64,000 nucleotides of DNA from CALKXV01 sp965228905 (GCA_965228905.1 CBDDII010000003.1:2046001-2110000); one strand, 5' to 3'; counted from the first letter of the stretch, positions 1 through 9,067 are shown. Notes: a model not told the origin generated them from the sequence alone. A program made the numbers and translations.

Positions 1-738
1 GGTTTGCGCGATCTGGCTGACGCGATGAACCTGCCGCTCAGCCGCGTCGTGCGCCGGGTCGAGGCCTTGGAGGAATTCAACCCGATGCTGGGAATGCGCG
101 GCGTGCGTCTTGGGGTGACCATCCCCGAGATTTACGAGGCGCAGGCCGCCGCGATCTTCATGGCCGCCATTGCTGCCAGCACGAAGGACCGGAAAGTCGT
201 GCCCGAGGTGATGATCCCGCTTGTCTCGACCAGCCGCGAGGTCGAGTTGGTCCGCGCCCGGATCGAGGCTGTGGCCGCCGGGGTGCGCACACAGACGGGC
301 GAGGATTTCAGCTTCAAACTGGGTGTCATGGTGGAAACGCCGCGCGCCACCCTACGCGCGGGCGAGATTGCGGCGCAGGTGTCGTTCCTCAGCTTCGGGA
401 CCAACGATCTGACCCAGATGACCTATGGTCTGTCGCGCGACGATGCGGGGCGGTTCATGAATGATTACGTGCGCCAGGGTGTTTTCCGCGAGGATCCCTT
501 TCACCGGCTGGACGTCGAAGGCGTGGGCGAATTGTTGTCGATCGGGGCCGAGCGTGCCCGTGCGGCGCAGTCCGATCTGACCCTGTCGATCTGCGGCGAG
601 CATGGCGGCGACCCGGATTCCATCGCTTTTTGCCGCGCGGCGGGCTTTGATTACGTCAGTTGCTCGCCCTTCCGGGTGCCCGTTGCACGACTTGCGGCGG
701 CACAATTGGTGGCTGCCGATTCCCGACCTGGCGAATAG
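1..738 (+). CDS. ppdK: Pyruvate, phosphate dikinase, C-terminal part (5' end outside window)
   Basis: This is the PEP/pyruvate-binding TIM-barrel end of pyruvate phosphate dikinase, which interconverts pyruvate + ATP + Pi with PEP + AMP + PPi in the cytoplasm. The frame is open from the first base, so the gene begins outside the window; about 245 of the usual ~850-890 residues are visible. Diagnostic motifs are NPMLGMRGVRLG (substrate phosphate binding), FGTNDLTQ, CGEHGGDP (containing the catalytic cysteine) and SCSPFRVPVARLAAAQ at the end. These also fit PEP synthase and enzyme I of the PTS in a general way, but CGEHGGDP plus the SCSPFRVP ending is typical of PPDK. The gene ends normally and is followed by about 180 bases without a gene. 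Confidence 0.93.
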   Translation, partial: GLRDLADAMNLPLSRVVRRVEALEEFNPMLGMRGVRLGVTIPEIYEAQAAAIFMAAIAASTKDRKVVPEVMIPLVSTSREVELVRARIEAVAAGVRTQTGEDFSFKLGVMVETPRATLRAGEIAAQVSFLSFGTNDLTQMTYGLSRDDAGRFMNDYVRQGVFREDPFHRLDVEGVGELLSIGAERARAAQSDLTLSICGEHGGDPDSIAFCRAAGFDYVSCSPFRVPVARLAAAQLVAADSRPGE

Positions 739-915
739 TAATTTTCCGACCTGTGGTAAAAGGCCAATGGTTTAGGCGGTTTTCCGCCGAATTGGTCCCG
801 TTTCGTGTCCACTTTGTACAAGTTGTCACGCTTTATTTTTTCAACCCCTGACGGTATCGGATGACGTCAATCATGAAGGCGCAGTGTGTGTTTCGCGCCG
901 GGTATGGGGGAAAAG

Positions 916-1587
916 ATGTTCAGGGCTGCGATTTTTTCGCTTTCATTCATAATTGCATTATCGGGAGGCGCGCCAACGCGGGCCGACGTCACCCTTGGCA
1001 CGTCGGGTGATCCGACCATCGCACTGGATGTGCGTCTGACGAATATGTTCCGGGCCGAGAACCGCTCGGTCAGGGCCGTGCATCGGCGCGGCTTGTCCAA
1101 GCTGGTTCATGCACCTGTTGGTGCAGGCGAGGGGCTTTACTCGCGCGATGCGCTGAAGGCCCTGCCAGCCGCGAAAGGCGGCAAGGAATGGACCTGCCTG
1201 AAAGAAGCGCTGTATTTCGAAGCCCGTGGCGAAACCGTGCGCGGCATTTTCGGCGTGGCCGAAGTGATCCTGAACCGGGTCGATGATCCGCGTTATCCCG
1301 ACAGTGTCTGCGGTGTGGTCAATCAGGGCACGGGTGCCAAATTCCGCTGCCAGTTCACCTATACCTGCGACGGACGTCCCGAACACATGACCGACGACCG
1401 GGCAAGGTCGCTTGTCGGCAAGGTGGCGCGGCTGATGCTGGATGGTGGGCCGCGCGGCCTGACCAAGGGGGCAACCCATTATCACACAAAGTCGGTGAAG
1501 CCGAAGTGGTCGAAGGTCTTTCCGCGCACCGCGACCATCGGTTTCCATCACTTCTATCGCGAAGGCAGCCGCATCGCGTCGCGCTGA
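916..1587 (+). CDS. Cell wall hydrolase, SleB-like (Hydrolase_2) family, exported
   Basis: The protein (about 223 aa) starts with a hydrophobic signal segment (FRAAIFSLSFIIALSGG) ending near residue 25, so it should act in the periplasm. The C-terminal half carries the SleB/Hydrolase_2 signature: ALYFEARGE (with the probable catalytic Glu), GVAEVILNRV, YPDSVCGVV, CQFTYTCDG. Members cleave peptidoglycan as N-acetylmuramoyl amidases or lytic enzymes. I chose the ATG at 916 because a GGGGGAAAAG stretch lies just upstream; in-frame ATGs at 904 and 886 are alternatives. The family is seen clearly, but the exact bond cleaved is not known from sequence. Confidence 0.85.
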   Translation: MFRAAIFSLSFIIALSGGAPTRADVTLGTSGDPTIALDVRLTNMFRAENRSVRAVHRRGLSKLVHAPVGAGEGLYSRDALKALPAAKGGKEWTCLKEALYFEARGETVRGIFGVAEVILNRVDDPRYPDSVCGVVNQGTGAKFRCQFTYTCDGRPEHMTDDRARSLVGKVARLMLDGGPRGLTKGATHYHTKSVKPKWSKVFPRTATIGFHHFYREGSRIASR

Positions 1588-1663
1588 GGCGGGAAAAACC
1601 GGGCTTAGACCTTGCCTGCCGGCGTGATATGCTTTGACAAAACAACAAGGCGAGTCGGGCAGC

Positions 1664-3007
1664 ATGACACGCAAGCTATTTGGTACTGACGGCGTGCGCG
1701 GGCGCGCCAATGCGCATCCCATGACGGCGGACAGCGTCTTGCGCCTTGGGGCGGCGGCGGGGCGGTATTTCCGCCGTGACGGTTCAGCCGCGCACCGGGT
1801 GGTGATCGGCAAGGACACGCGGCTGTCGGGCTATATGTTCGAAAACGCCCTGACGGCGGGGTTTACTTCGACGGGTATGAACGTCCTGCTGCTGGGGCCG
1901 GTGCCCACGCCCGCCGTGGGGCTGTTGGTGACATCCATGCGGGCCGACGTCGGGGTGATGATCTCGGCCAGCCACAACCCGCACGAGGATAACGGCATCA
2001 AGTTTTTCGGCCCCGACGGGTTCAAGCTGTCAGACGAGGCCGAAGAGGAAATCGAGGCCATCATGGAGGGCGAGATCGCCCCGGCAGCGGCAGGAAACAT
2101 CGGCCGCGCCAAAAGGATTGACGACGGGCTTTATCGCTATGTCGAGCGGGTGAAGTCGACCTTTCCGTCGGACCTGACGCTGGACGGGCTGAAAGTGGTT
2201 GTCGATTGCGCGAACGGGGCCGCTTACAAGGCAGCGCCCCAGGTGCTGTGGGAATTGGGGGCCGAGGTGATCCCGATCGGGGTTTCGCCGAACGGGACCA
2301 ACATCAACAAGGGGTGCGGGTCGACCGATACCGCAGCGGCCTCTGAAGCGGTGGTGGCTCATGGGGCTGACGTTGCGATCTGTCTGGACGGGGACGCCGA
2401 CCGCGTGATGATTATCGACGAGGCGGGCGAGGTGGCCGATGGCGATCAGATCATGGGGCTGTTCGCGTCCAGATGGGCCGAAGAAGGGCGTCTGAAGGGC
2501 GGCACTCTGGTCGCCACCGTGATGTCGAACCTTGGGCTGGAGCGGTTTCTGGGCGGCAAGGGGCTGACCCTGAAGCGCACCGGGGTCGGCGACCGCTATG
2601 TGGTCGAAGCGATGCGCGAGGGTGGGTTCAACCTTGGCGGCGAACAATCGGGCCATATCGTGATGACGGATTACGCCACCACGGGCGACGGTTTGCTGGC
2701 GGGCCTTCAGTTCCTGGCCGAGATGAAACGCACCGGGCAACAGGCAAGCACGCTGCGCCGGGCGTTTGACCCTGTGCCGCAGCTTTTGAAGAACGTGCGT
2801 TTCGATGCCTCCGTGCAACCGCTTGATGCCGCTTCGGTCAAGGCGGCCATCGCCGACGCCGAAGCGCGGCTGGTGGGCAGCGGCCGGTTGTTGATCCGCA
2901 AGTCCGGCACAGAACCTCTGATCCGTGTCATGGCCGAATGCGAAGATGAGGCCCTGCTGACGCAGGTCGTGGATGGCATCGTCGCCGAGGTAGAGCGGGC
3001 GGCCTAG
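1664..3007 (+). CDS. glmM: Phosphoglucosamine mutase
   Basis: GlmM converts glucosamine-6-phosphate to glucosamine-1-phosphate on the route to UDP-GlcNAc for peptidoglycan and LPS. The 447-aa product begins MTRKLFGTDGVRGRAN, the standard GlmM start. The phosphoserine loop ISASHNPHEDNGIKFFG lies near residue 103, the metal-binding loop DGDADR is present, GGEQSGH binds sugar, and RKSGTEPLIRVM near the C-terminus binds phosphate. Length matches the family (~445-450). The ATG at 1664 is preferred over an in-frame TTG at 1634 because it matches the family N-terminus and follows an AAGGCGAG ribosome-binding sequence. It ends tail-to-tail with the next gene, overlapping by 4 bases. Confidence 0.97.
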   Translation: MTRKLFGTDGVRGRANAHPMTADSVLRLGAAAGRYFRRDGSAAHRVVIGKDTRLSGYMFENALTAGFTSTGMNVLLLGPVPTPAVGLLVTSMRADVGVMISASHNPHEDNGIKFFGPDGFKLSDEAEEEIEAIMEGEIAPAAAGNIGRAKRIDDGLYRYVERVKSTFPSDLTLDGLKVVVDCANGAAYKAAPQVLWELGAEVIPIGVSPNGTNINKGCGSTDTAAASEAVVAHGADVAICLDGDADRVMIIDEAGEVADGDQIMGLFASRWAEEGRLKGGTLVATVMSNLGLERFLGGKGLTLKRTGVGDRYVVEAMREGGFNLGGEQSGHIVMTDYATTGDGLLAGLQFLAEMKRTGQQASTLRRAFDPVPQLLKNVRFDASVQPLDAASVKAAIADAEARLVGSGRLLIRKSGTEPLIRVMAECEDEALLTQVVDGIVAEVERAA

Positions 3008-3633
3008 CTTCCCAAGGTGAACTTCCGGTTGATCACCGGATTGACCATCAGCATCAGTTGCAGCGTGCCGGTCAGAAAGGCGACGCCGACCTGTCGTGCT
3101 TCGGCCCTGATGCTTTCGGCAGAGCGGTTGCCAAGGGCTGCGACCCTGAACGCGGCTTCCAGATCCCAGCTCAGGTATTCGTGATAAAGATCGACTTCCA
3201 TCTTGGTGATCTGGGCATCGAAGGCTTTGCGGTTGATCGAGGCGAGTGGCAAGAGGAAAATTATCTGGCTGGCCAGATAGACATTCCCCACGGCCTGCGC
3301 GGTTTTCAGTCTTTGATCCACGGTTTGCCGTTGGAACCGGCCTAGAACGCCGCCGAGCGAGCCGCGCCTTTCGTTGTGCTGGCGAAACTCCCGTTGCAGG
3401 TTCATCGCCGTCCAGCCGTTGAGGGTGCGGATGACGAACCACTCCAGCACCACCCGTTGCGCCGCCACGCGGATCACGGGGCGGGCGGCTTCGGCGATCC
3501 TGGCGTTTTCGTCATCCTCCTTTGGATTGGCGGCAAGGGCGGATGGCCGGATCAGGGCGGGCGTTGCCAGCGATCCGGTGAGTATCAGTTTCGAGGCGTT
3601 ACGGCGGTTCATCATAAGTGTCTTCCCCAGCAA
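3004..3633 (-). CDS. Exported protein of unknown function with Tat-like signal
   Basis: I do not recognise a named family. The ~209-aa product has an N-terminal MMNRRNASKLILTGS segment: a twin arginine followed by a hydrophobic run and an AxA-type cleavage region (SALAA), so it is probably exported, possibly by the Tat system. The rest is rich in helix-forming residues and Arg/Gln, with one moderately hydrophobic stretch (VYLASQIIFLLPLASI). The gene is convergent with glmM and has its own upstream region of about 100 bases before the DMT-transporter gene. The start could be the first Met (3633) or the MM pair six residues later, which places the RR closer to the N-terminus. Confidence 0.6.
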   Translation of the reverse strand: MLGKTLMMNRRNASKLILTGSLATPALIRPSALAANPKEDDENARIAEAARPVIRVAAQRVVLEWFVIRTLNGWTAMNLQREFRQHNERRGSLGGVLGRFQRQTVDQRLKTAQAVGNVYLASQIIFLLPLASINRKAFDAQITKMEVDLYHEYLSWDLEAAFRVAALGNRSAESIRAEARQVGVAFLTGTLQLMLMVNPVINRKFTLGS

Positions 3634-3729
3634 AAAACGAACTATGGGGAAAGCCTAGCATATGGAAATCGCGTCTGGCGAAAATTCAACGTCGCACTGC
3701 AAGGCATTGAAATCAGAAGGCGTACTTTC

Positions 3730-4647
3730 TTATGCGCCACCGCCAAACAGCCGCCGCAAAGCCCCCCATTGCGACAGAGCCACGCCAAGAAGGATCAAGG
3801 CCATCGCGGCCAAAAGCGACCAGCGGAAAGGTTCGCCCAGAAAGATCACGCCCAAAAGCACTGACCAGAGCGGCACCTGGTAGTTCGTGAGGGACATGAA
3901 TGTCGGCCCCGCCGAGCGGATCACCAGAACGCGCAAAAGGTTGGCCGCCGCCGTCGGGATCATGCCGAGAATCGCGATCACGACCCATCCGCGCAGGCTT
4001 GGCGTGGGCGGTAGGCCTTCGACCGCGAAGGCCGCGCCCACGCCGATCACGGCTCCGATCAGCAATGTGACGGCGGTCAAGCCGATCGGATCGACCGGGG
4101 GCAGGTGGCGCATCGTGACGGACGAAACGGCATAGCAGGCAGCGGCCCCAAGACAGGCGATCCGGCCCGCCATCTCGCCCTCGACGCCGGAGGCGGTCAG
4201 GGCCTCCGGTCCGATCAGGATCACTACGCCGACAAAGCCGATGGCAAACCCAAGGGATTTCCGGGCGTTCATCTTCTCGTCCGTCGTCAGCACATGGGCC
4301 AGCGGCAGCACCATCAGCGCGACCGAGGCCATGGAGACGCCCGCGAAGCCTGCTGTCACATAGTTCTGGCCCCAGGAAATCAACATGAAGGGCAGGGCGG
4401 TGGACAAAAGCCCGATCAGGATCAGGTTGCCGGTGTCCAGGGCACCGGGGCGCGATTGGAACAAACGGCCGCCCATGGCAACCCAGATGGCGGTTGTCAG
4501 AAGCGCGGCAAAGACGACCCGCCCGGCGGCCAGCCAGAACGGTGTAAATTCTTCAAGCGCGATTTCGATAACCGGGAAGGTGCCGCCCCAGACCAATCCG
4601 AGGGCGACCACCATCAACCAGCTTTTTGCGGTGATCTCGTGTTGCAT
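3730..4647 (-). CDS. DMT-superfamily (EamA) transporter
   Basis: This 305-aa inner-membrane protein has about ten hydrophobic helices arranged as two homologous EamA halves. The first starts WLMVVALGLVWGGTFPVIEIALEEFTP (the usual EamA opening) and the second starts near GRIACLGAAACYAVSSVTMRHLPP. The second half contains LTNYQVPLWSVLLGVIFLGE, a typical EamA hairpin ending in GE. EamA proteins are mostly exporters of amino acids or other small metabolites; the substrate cannot be told from sequence. It is a single gene transcribed away from the Lin0512 pair, with about 140 bases of shared upstream region. Confidence 0.88.
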   Translation of the reverse strand: MQHEITAKSWLMVVALGLVWGGTFPVIEIALEEFTPFWLAAGRVVFAALLTTAIWVAMGGRLFQSRPGALDTGNLILIGLLSTALPFMLISWGQNYVTAGFAGVSMASVALMVLPLAHVLTTDEKMNARKSLGFAIGFVGVVILIGPEALTASGVEGEMAGRIACLGAAACYAVSSVTMRHLPPVDPIGLTAVTLLIGAVIGVGAAFAVEGLPPTPSLRGWVVIAILGMIPTAAANLLRVLVIRSAGPTFMSLTNYQVPLWSVLLGVIFLGEPFRWSLLAAMALILLGVALSQWGALRRLFGGGA

Positions 4648-4789
4648 GGGCTTCCTCTAGCCGGGGCGCAACAGAGTGACAATGCGCCTTCGTCGGTTTT
4701 GGCCGACTGGCGTCGTGGTTGATCTTGCCATTGCATTTTCGTTTCGACGCGGGCACTTCCAAGGGAATGACGGTCGTGGAGATGGCATC

Positions 4790-5131
4790 ATGGGAAAGCG
4801 GTTGCTGACAGAGTTCGGCATGGGCACGTCGCTCAGGCGGCAGGATTATACCGAGGCTGCCGTGCGGGCGTTGAAGGACGCGCTTTGGCACAATTCGATC
4901 AACCTGGCCGAACTTTTCGGGGTCGAGAAATCCGCGATGATCCTGACGGTCGAGATCGGTGTGCAGGTGCCGGATGCGGTGGACAAGGCTGAGCTTGAAG
5001 GCGTCTTTCCCTACGGCCAACCGACCATCCGCGTGGTCAAGGGCGGGCTGGATGTGCCGCGCGGCGACGGTGGCAAGCCGACGGTGATTGCGAATGCGGC
5101 GATTTCCGTCGCACTTGAAGGGGTGGGTTGA
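4790..5131 (+). CDS. Lin0512 family protein, copy 1
   Basis: This is a small (113 aa) protein of the Lin0512 family, whose function is not established. The conserved parts are EFGMGTSLRRQDYTEAAVRALKDAL near the N-terminus, a central VEIGVQVPDAVD segment and an ending with GGLDVP...GGKPTVIANAAISV. I chose ATG 4790 because GTGGAG precedes it and the protein then starts at the family N-terminus; an open frame extends further upstream but without family resemblance. The stop codon shares one base with the start codon of the next gene, a second member of the same family, so the pair is surely co-translated. Compared with copy 2 it lacks the MGxDLHGxDYT spelling (has MGTSLRRQDYT). Confidence 0.8.
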   Translation: MGKRLLTEFGMGTSLRRQDYTEAAVRALKDALWHNSINLAELFGVEKSAMILTVEIGVQVPDAVDKAELEGVFPYGQPTIRVVKGGLDVPRGDGGKPTVIANAAISVALEGVG

Positions 5132-5484
5132 TGCAGCGTTTCATCATCGAAATGGGCATGGGCAACGATCTGCACGGCGTGGATTACACCAAGGCAGCGG
5201 CCCGAGCGATCGAAGATGCGATCCGGCACTCAAGCATCCCCTTGTTTCCGGCACTTGGGATCGATCATACAGAAATGCAGGTGCAGGTGACCGTCGCGGT
5301 TCAGGAGCCTGACGCCGTGGATACCGAGGCCTTGAAATCCGGTCTGCCGCGTGGCCGGGCCACGGTCAAGGCAGTGGGAGGTGGGTTGAACGTCACCAAC
5401 CCCGACACGGGCGAAGTGACCGTGATCGCGACTGCGGCGGTGGAGGCGTTCCTGCCGCCTGAACTGGTGCGCTCGAAGGCATAA
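5131..5484 (+). CDS. Lin0512 family protein, copy 2
   Basis: This 117-aa protein is the better match to the Lin0512 family: FIIEMGMGNDLHGVDYTKAAARAIEDAIRHSSIP, then VQVTVAVQEPDAVD, then GGLNVTNPDTGEVTVIATAAVEAFLP. Its start ATG (5131) overlaps the previous stop codon by one base. Copy 1 and copy 2 align along their full length, so they arose by duplication and may form a hetero-oligomer (inference). No catalytic residues can be named. Its end faces the stop of the RTX gene about 46 bases away. Confidence 0.85.
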   Translation: MQRFIIEMGMGNDLHGVDYTKAAARAIEDAIRHSSIPLFPALGIDHTEMQVQVTVAVQEPDAVDTEALKSGLPRGRATVKAVGGGLNVTNPDTGEVTVIATAAVEAFLPPELVRSKA

Positions 5485-5530
5485 GAGAGGGGGCGCGACA
5501 CACCGCGCCGCGCTCGCCCCGTGTTGCCGA

Positions 5531-7870
5531 TCAGTAATAGACCGAGACGTTCTCTTCCAACAGCATGAGGTTGTAGGCGTTGAGGTCGCTTATATCCACA
5601 CCCTGCAACAGGATCGAAGCGTCGCTGGCATAGGACAGCAAAGCGCCTTCTGCGGTCTGGGTCAGATCGGCGAAGGGGTCATAGCTTTCCAGGTGGGAAT
5701 CGTATTCCACCATCAGCACATCCATCATCGGGTCGAAGTCGGTGACCACGTCATAACCGTCACCCGTGGAGGGGCCATCATCCACGTCACGGTCCACGAA
5801 GACAAAGTCGAAGCCGTCGCCGGTCAGGATCAGGTCGTCGCCCTCAAGCCCGCCGATCTGGTCGTTGCCAGTGCCGCCGTCCAGCGTGTCATCCGAGAAG
5901 GACCCGAGGACGATGTCGTCGCCCGCGCCAGCCTCGATGTAGGTGACCTCGCCAAATACGATCTGGAAAACGTCGGCAAAATCGGTGCCGATCACCCGCT
6001 CAACCCCTTCAAGCCCGCCTTGGTCGCCGGGTTCATAGGTGTTGGGGTCGTAGGCTTCGACAAGCAGGGGCGCCGGGCCGCTGCCATCGGGATAGCTGTA
6101 GTCCACGACGGCAACGCCAATGGAATTGGCCGAGTAATCCGCCGTGTCGATCCCGTCGCCGCCGATGAAAATGTCGGTCAGGTTGTCGCCGGTCAGCGTG
6201 TCGTTGCCCTCGTACCCTTCGAAGATTTCGTCGTAAGAGGTGCCGGTGAACAGGTCATCGCCCGAGGTGCCGTAGGTCGTGCCGCCGACAAGCGTAAACG
6301 TCGTGGTGCTGTAATGCACGTTGTTGTCGGGGTTCATGTCGCCTTCGATCTCATAGGCGGGCTGGATGACAGAGATCAGGTAGTATTCATCGACCGGCAG
6401 CAGGGCGTTCAACTCATAGCTGATATTGACGCTTTGGGTCTCTCCATAGCCGACCGTGAAGGTGGTCTGGAAACCTGGCCCGCCGATTTCATTCAGTTGG
6501 ATTGCATCTGCGTTGTAATCTGGCGTGGTGGAGATCCAGGATTGTACGACGAACTCGGTCGGCCCCACATTGCCAAGATTGGCGGTGTCGAATGTCACGT
6601 CCAGGGTGCCGCCTTCCATGCCCGGTTCGCCGCCCAGATCAAGGTCGGAGGACGGCAGGAAGGTCACGCCGTTCAGCGCATAGTCCTCGAAAGCGTCTTC
6701 GACGGTGATCTGTACCCAGTTCGACAGGTTGTCGGTTTCGTCGGTTTCGGTCACTTCACCGGCCACGTCCGCGCTTGCGGCAATCCAGTAGGTGCCCGCA
6801 TTCAGAACCGAGGTGTCGAAGTAAGAGACAAAGCCTGCCTGATCGTTGCCGGACAGGCCCGGGATTGCTTCCAGCGCGATACTGTCAAAGATCGCGCTGC
6901 CGTCGTCGGTGTAGGAAATATAGACTTCGCCAAGGCTTGCGCCCGCTTCGACGCCTTCGGTTTCAAAGACAGTCCAGTCGATCTCAAGGGTTTCGCCCTG
7001 CACCAGCGTGCTGTCGGAAATCGCCGCGATGTTTGCCGTCAGGTTGGGCGCGGGGTCGACCGTGAATTCGACCCATTGGATGTTGTCCGCCTCGTCACTT
7101 TCGGCAAGGTCGTCGGCGCTGTCGGCGACGGCGGCCACGTAATAGGTGCCGGGCGCAAGGCCGGAAGTGTCGAAGGCGCCCGAGAATTGTGCGGTGCTCC
7201 CAGTTGCGATGCTTGCCGCAGAGGTGTCACCGAAGGTCGCCACGGCATCGGCCAGGTTGGCACTGGTGGCGATCACCAGTTGCGTCTGGCTGGGGCCGGC
7301 GTCGATATCGCCGTCCGATGCGATTTCCCAGTCAACTTCCAGCGCGTCACCCTGTGTCACCACGGTGTTCAGCGCCATGGAGTTGATCGAAAGGTTCGGA
7401 TCGCGCGGCAGGATCACCTCGGCGAAACTTTGCGTCATATCGGCGAACTGGAACGCCTCGACATTCACGACACGGGCGGTGTTGCCTTCGGCATCGGTGA
7501 CAAGAACCGTGGTGCTGTTGATTTGGGTGACGGTGTACTCGTCGCGGTTGCCGGAAAAGACCACCGTGTCGTTGTCGTCACCACCGTTCAGGGTGTCGTT
7601 GCCGTCGCTGGCGACCAGGATGTCATCGCCCTTGTTGCCTTGCACAAGATCGTCGCCTTCGTCGCCGAACAGCCAATCGTCACCGCGTCCGCCTTTCAGC
7701 GTGTCGTTTCCGGAACCGCCCTCGATACTGTCGTCGCCCCCATTGCCCAGAAGGCTATCATCGCCGTCACCGCCCAGTACCGTATCGTTGCCGCCCTTGG
7801 CGCGGATGAGGTCCGCGTTCCCCGTGCCGTTCAGAAAATTCGCCTGGCCGTTGCCGTTAATCGTCGCCAT
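5531..7870 (-). CDS. Large RTX calcium-binding protein with three CARDB-like domains
   Basis: The 779-aa acidic product has the order: RTX nonapeptide block (residues ~15-105, repeats such as GGNDTVLGGDGDDSLLGNGGDD), a short beta segment, three CARDB/Ig-like domains (about 160-275, 280-400, 405-540; each ends with a phrase like DETDNLSNWVQITV or NPDNNVHYSTTTFTL), then a second RTX region (about 545-730) and a non-repeated tail. No signal peptide is visible, which is normal for type I (ABC exporter) secretion with a C-terminal signal. RTX repeats fold on calcium outside the cell. The layout suggests a secreted or surface adhesive/structural protein; no catalytic domain is recognisable. No type I exporter gene is adjacent. 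ATG 7870 is preceded by TTGGAG; the frame stays open to a TTG at 7891. Confidence 0.85.
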   Translation of the reverse strand: MATINGNGQANFLNGTGNADLIRAKGGNDTVLGGDGDDSLLGNGGDDSIEGGSGNDTLKGGRGDDWLFGDEGDDLVQGNKGDDILVASDGNDTLNGGDDNDTVVFSGNRDEYTVTQINSTTVLVTDAEGNTARVVNVEAFQFADMTQSFAEVILPRDPNLSINSMALNTVVTQGDALEVDWEIASDGDIDAGPSQTQLVIATSANLADAVATFGDTSAASIATGSTAQFSGAFDTSGLAPGTYYVAAVADSADDLAESDEADNIQWVEFTVDPAPNLTANIAAISDSTLVQGETLEIDWTVFETEGVEAGASLGEVYISYTDDGSAIFDSIALEAIPGLSGNDQAGFVSYFDTSVLNAGTYWIAASADVAGEVTETDETDNLSNWVQITVEDAFEDYALNGVTFLPSSDLDLGGEPGMEGGTLDVTFDTANLGNVGPTEFVVQSWISTTPDYNADAIQLNEIGGPGFQTTFTVGYGETQSVNISYELNALLPVDEYYLISVIQPAYEIEGDMNPDNNVHYSTTTFTLVGGTTYGTSGDDLFTGTSYDEIFEGYEGNDTLTGDNLTDIFIGGDGIDTADYSANSIGVAVVDYSYPDGSGPAPLLVEAYDPNTYEPGDQGGLEGVERVIGTDFADVFQIVFGEVTYIEAGAGDDIVLGSFSDDTLDGGTGNDQIGGLEGDDLILTGDGFDFVFVDRDVDDGPSTGDGYDVVTDFDPMMDVLMVEYDSHLESYDPFADLTQTAEGALLSYASDASILLQGVDISDLNAYNLMLLEENVSVYY

Positions 7871-7989
7871 GAAAGGTGCTCCAAGTTGCAATAATTTGGG
7901 AGCGTTTCAATCGGTGATTGATGGCAATATTGTGGCAAAGGGCCGGGAAAACGGCGTTCCGAGCAGCATGTGTCGACCAGACACGAAAA

Positions 7990-8013
7990 GGGCCGCGACA
8001 TCCTGCGCGGCCC
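7990..8013 (-). terminator. Rho-independent terminator of ilvC (bidirectional-looking)
   Basis: Perfect 8-bp stem GGGCCGCG/CGCGGCCC around an 8-base loop, about 30 bases past the ilvC stop. On the minus strand it is followed by TTTT; on the plus strand by a run of six T. Position and shape fit a terminator for ilvC that also insulates the RTX gene promoter. Confidence 0.7.
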
Positions 8014-8044
8014 GATTTTTTCTCTTGAAAACCGGCGCTTGCGC

Positions 8045-9067
8045 TCAGTTCTTTTCCTTGTCGACCATCTTGCCGGCCGAGATCCAGGGCATCATGGCGC
8101 GGAGTTTTTCGCCGACTTCCTCGATCTGGTGCGCGTCGTTGTTGCGGCGCGTCGATTTGAAGTAGGGCTGGCCGACCGCGTTTTCGGTCATGAAGTCGCG
8201 CACGAAACGGCCCGACTGGATGTCGGCCAGAACCTCTTTCATCCGCGCCTTGGTTTCGTCGTAAGGCAGGATGCGCGGACCCGAGACGTATTCGCCATAT
8301 TCGGCGGTGTTCGAGATCGAGTAGTTCATGTTCGCGATGCCGCCTTCGTAGATCAGATCGACGATCAGCTTCACCTCGTGCAGACACTCGAAATAGGCCA
8401 TCTCGGGGGCGTAGCCTGCTTCGACCAGGGTTTCGAAACCCATGCGGATCAGCTCGACCAGACCGCCGCAAAGCACGGCCTGTTCGCCGAAGAGGTCGGT
8501 TTCGCATTCTTCCTTGAAATCGGTCTCGATGATGCCCGAACGCCCGCCGCCGATGGCCGAGCAATAGGACAGGCCGATTTCCAGCGCCTTGCCCGAGGCA
8601 TCGTTGTTCACGGCGACAAGGCAGGGCACGCCGCCGCCCTTGGTGTATTCGCCGCGCACGGTGTGACCGGGGCCTTTCGGGGCCATCATGATGACGTCGA
8701 CTTCCGGGGAGGCTTCGATCAGGCCGAAATGGACGTTCAGACCGTGGGCAAAGGCAATCGCCGAACCGGGGCGAATGTTGTCCTTGACGTACTTGTTGTA
8801 GGTGTCGGCCTGAAGTTCATCGGGCATGGTAAACATCAAAAGATCGCACCAAGCGGCGGCTTCGGCGATCCCCATCACCTGGAGCCCTTCACCTTCGGCC
8901 TTTTTCGCTGAGGGCGAGCCTTCGCGGAGGGCGACGACAAGGTTCTTCGCACCGCTGTCGCGCAGGTTCAGCGCGTGGGCGTGACCTTGGGAGCCGTAGC
9001 CGAGGATGGCCACTTTCTTGTCCTTGATCAGGTTGATGTCGCAATCGCGGTCATAGTAAACGCGCAT
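8045..9067 (-). CDS. ilvC: Ketol-acid reductoisomerase (NADP+)
   Basis: IlvC rearranges and reduces 2-acetolactate or 2-aceto-2-hydroxybutyrate in valine/isoleucine synthesis. The 340-aa product is a class I (short) enzyme: MRVYYDRDCDINLIKDKKVAILGYGSQGHAHALNLRDSG carries the Rossmann GxGxxG motif, followed by PDELQ, MAPKGPGHTVR, the metal-binding DLFGEQAVLCGGL and KLIVDLIYEGG. ATG 9067 is preceded by GGAGA at ideal spacing; the frame stays open upstream but without family resemblance. It is divergent from two Lrp/AsnC regulators across a 134-base region, so regulation by amino-acid-responsive Lrp proteins is likely (inference). Confidence 0.97.
   Translation of the reverse strand: MRVYYDRDCDINLIKDKKVAILGYGSQGHAHALNLRDSGAKNLVVALREGSPSAKKAEGEGLQVMGIAEAAAWCDLLMFTMPDELQADTYNKYVKDNIRPGSAIAFAHGLNVHFGLIEASPEVDVIMMAPKGPGHTVRGEYTKGGGVPCLVAVNNDASGKALEIGLSYCSAIGGGRSGIIETDFKEECETDLFGEQAVLCGGLVELIRMGFETLVEAGYAPEMAYFECLHEVKLIVDLIYEGGIANMNYSISNTAEYGEYVSGPRILPYDETKARMKEVLADIQSGRFVRDFMTENAVGQPYFKSTRRNNDAHQIEEVGEKLRAMMPWISAGKMVDKEKN

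Noticed and set aside
5693..7894. Long plus-strand open frame (about 730 codons) antisense to the RTX gene
   Set aside because: The RTX/CARDB protein on the minus strand is clearly coding; the antisense frame is a mirror of its GDD-rich repeats (Val/Ala-rich repeats) without any recognisable domain.
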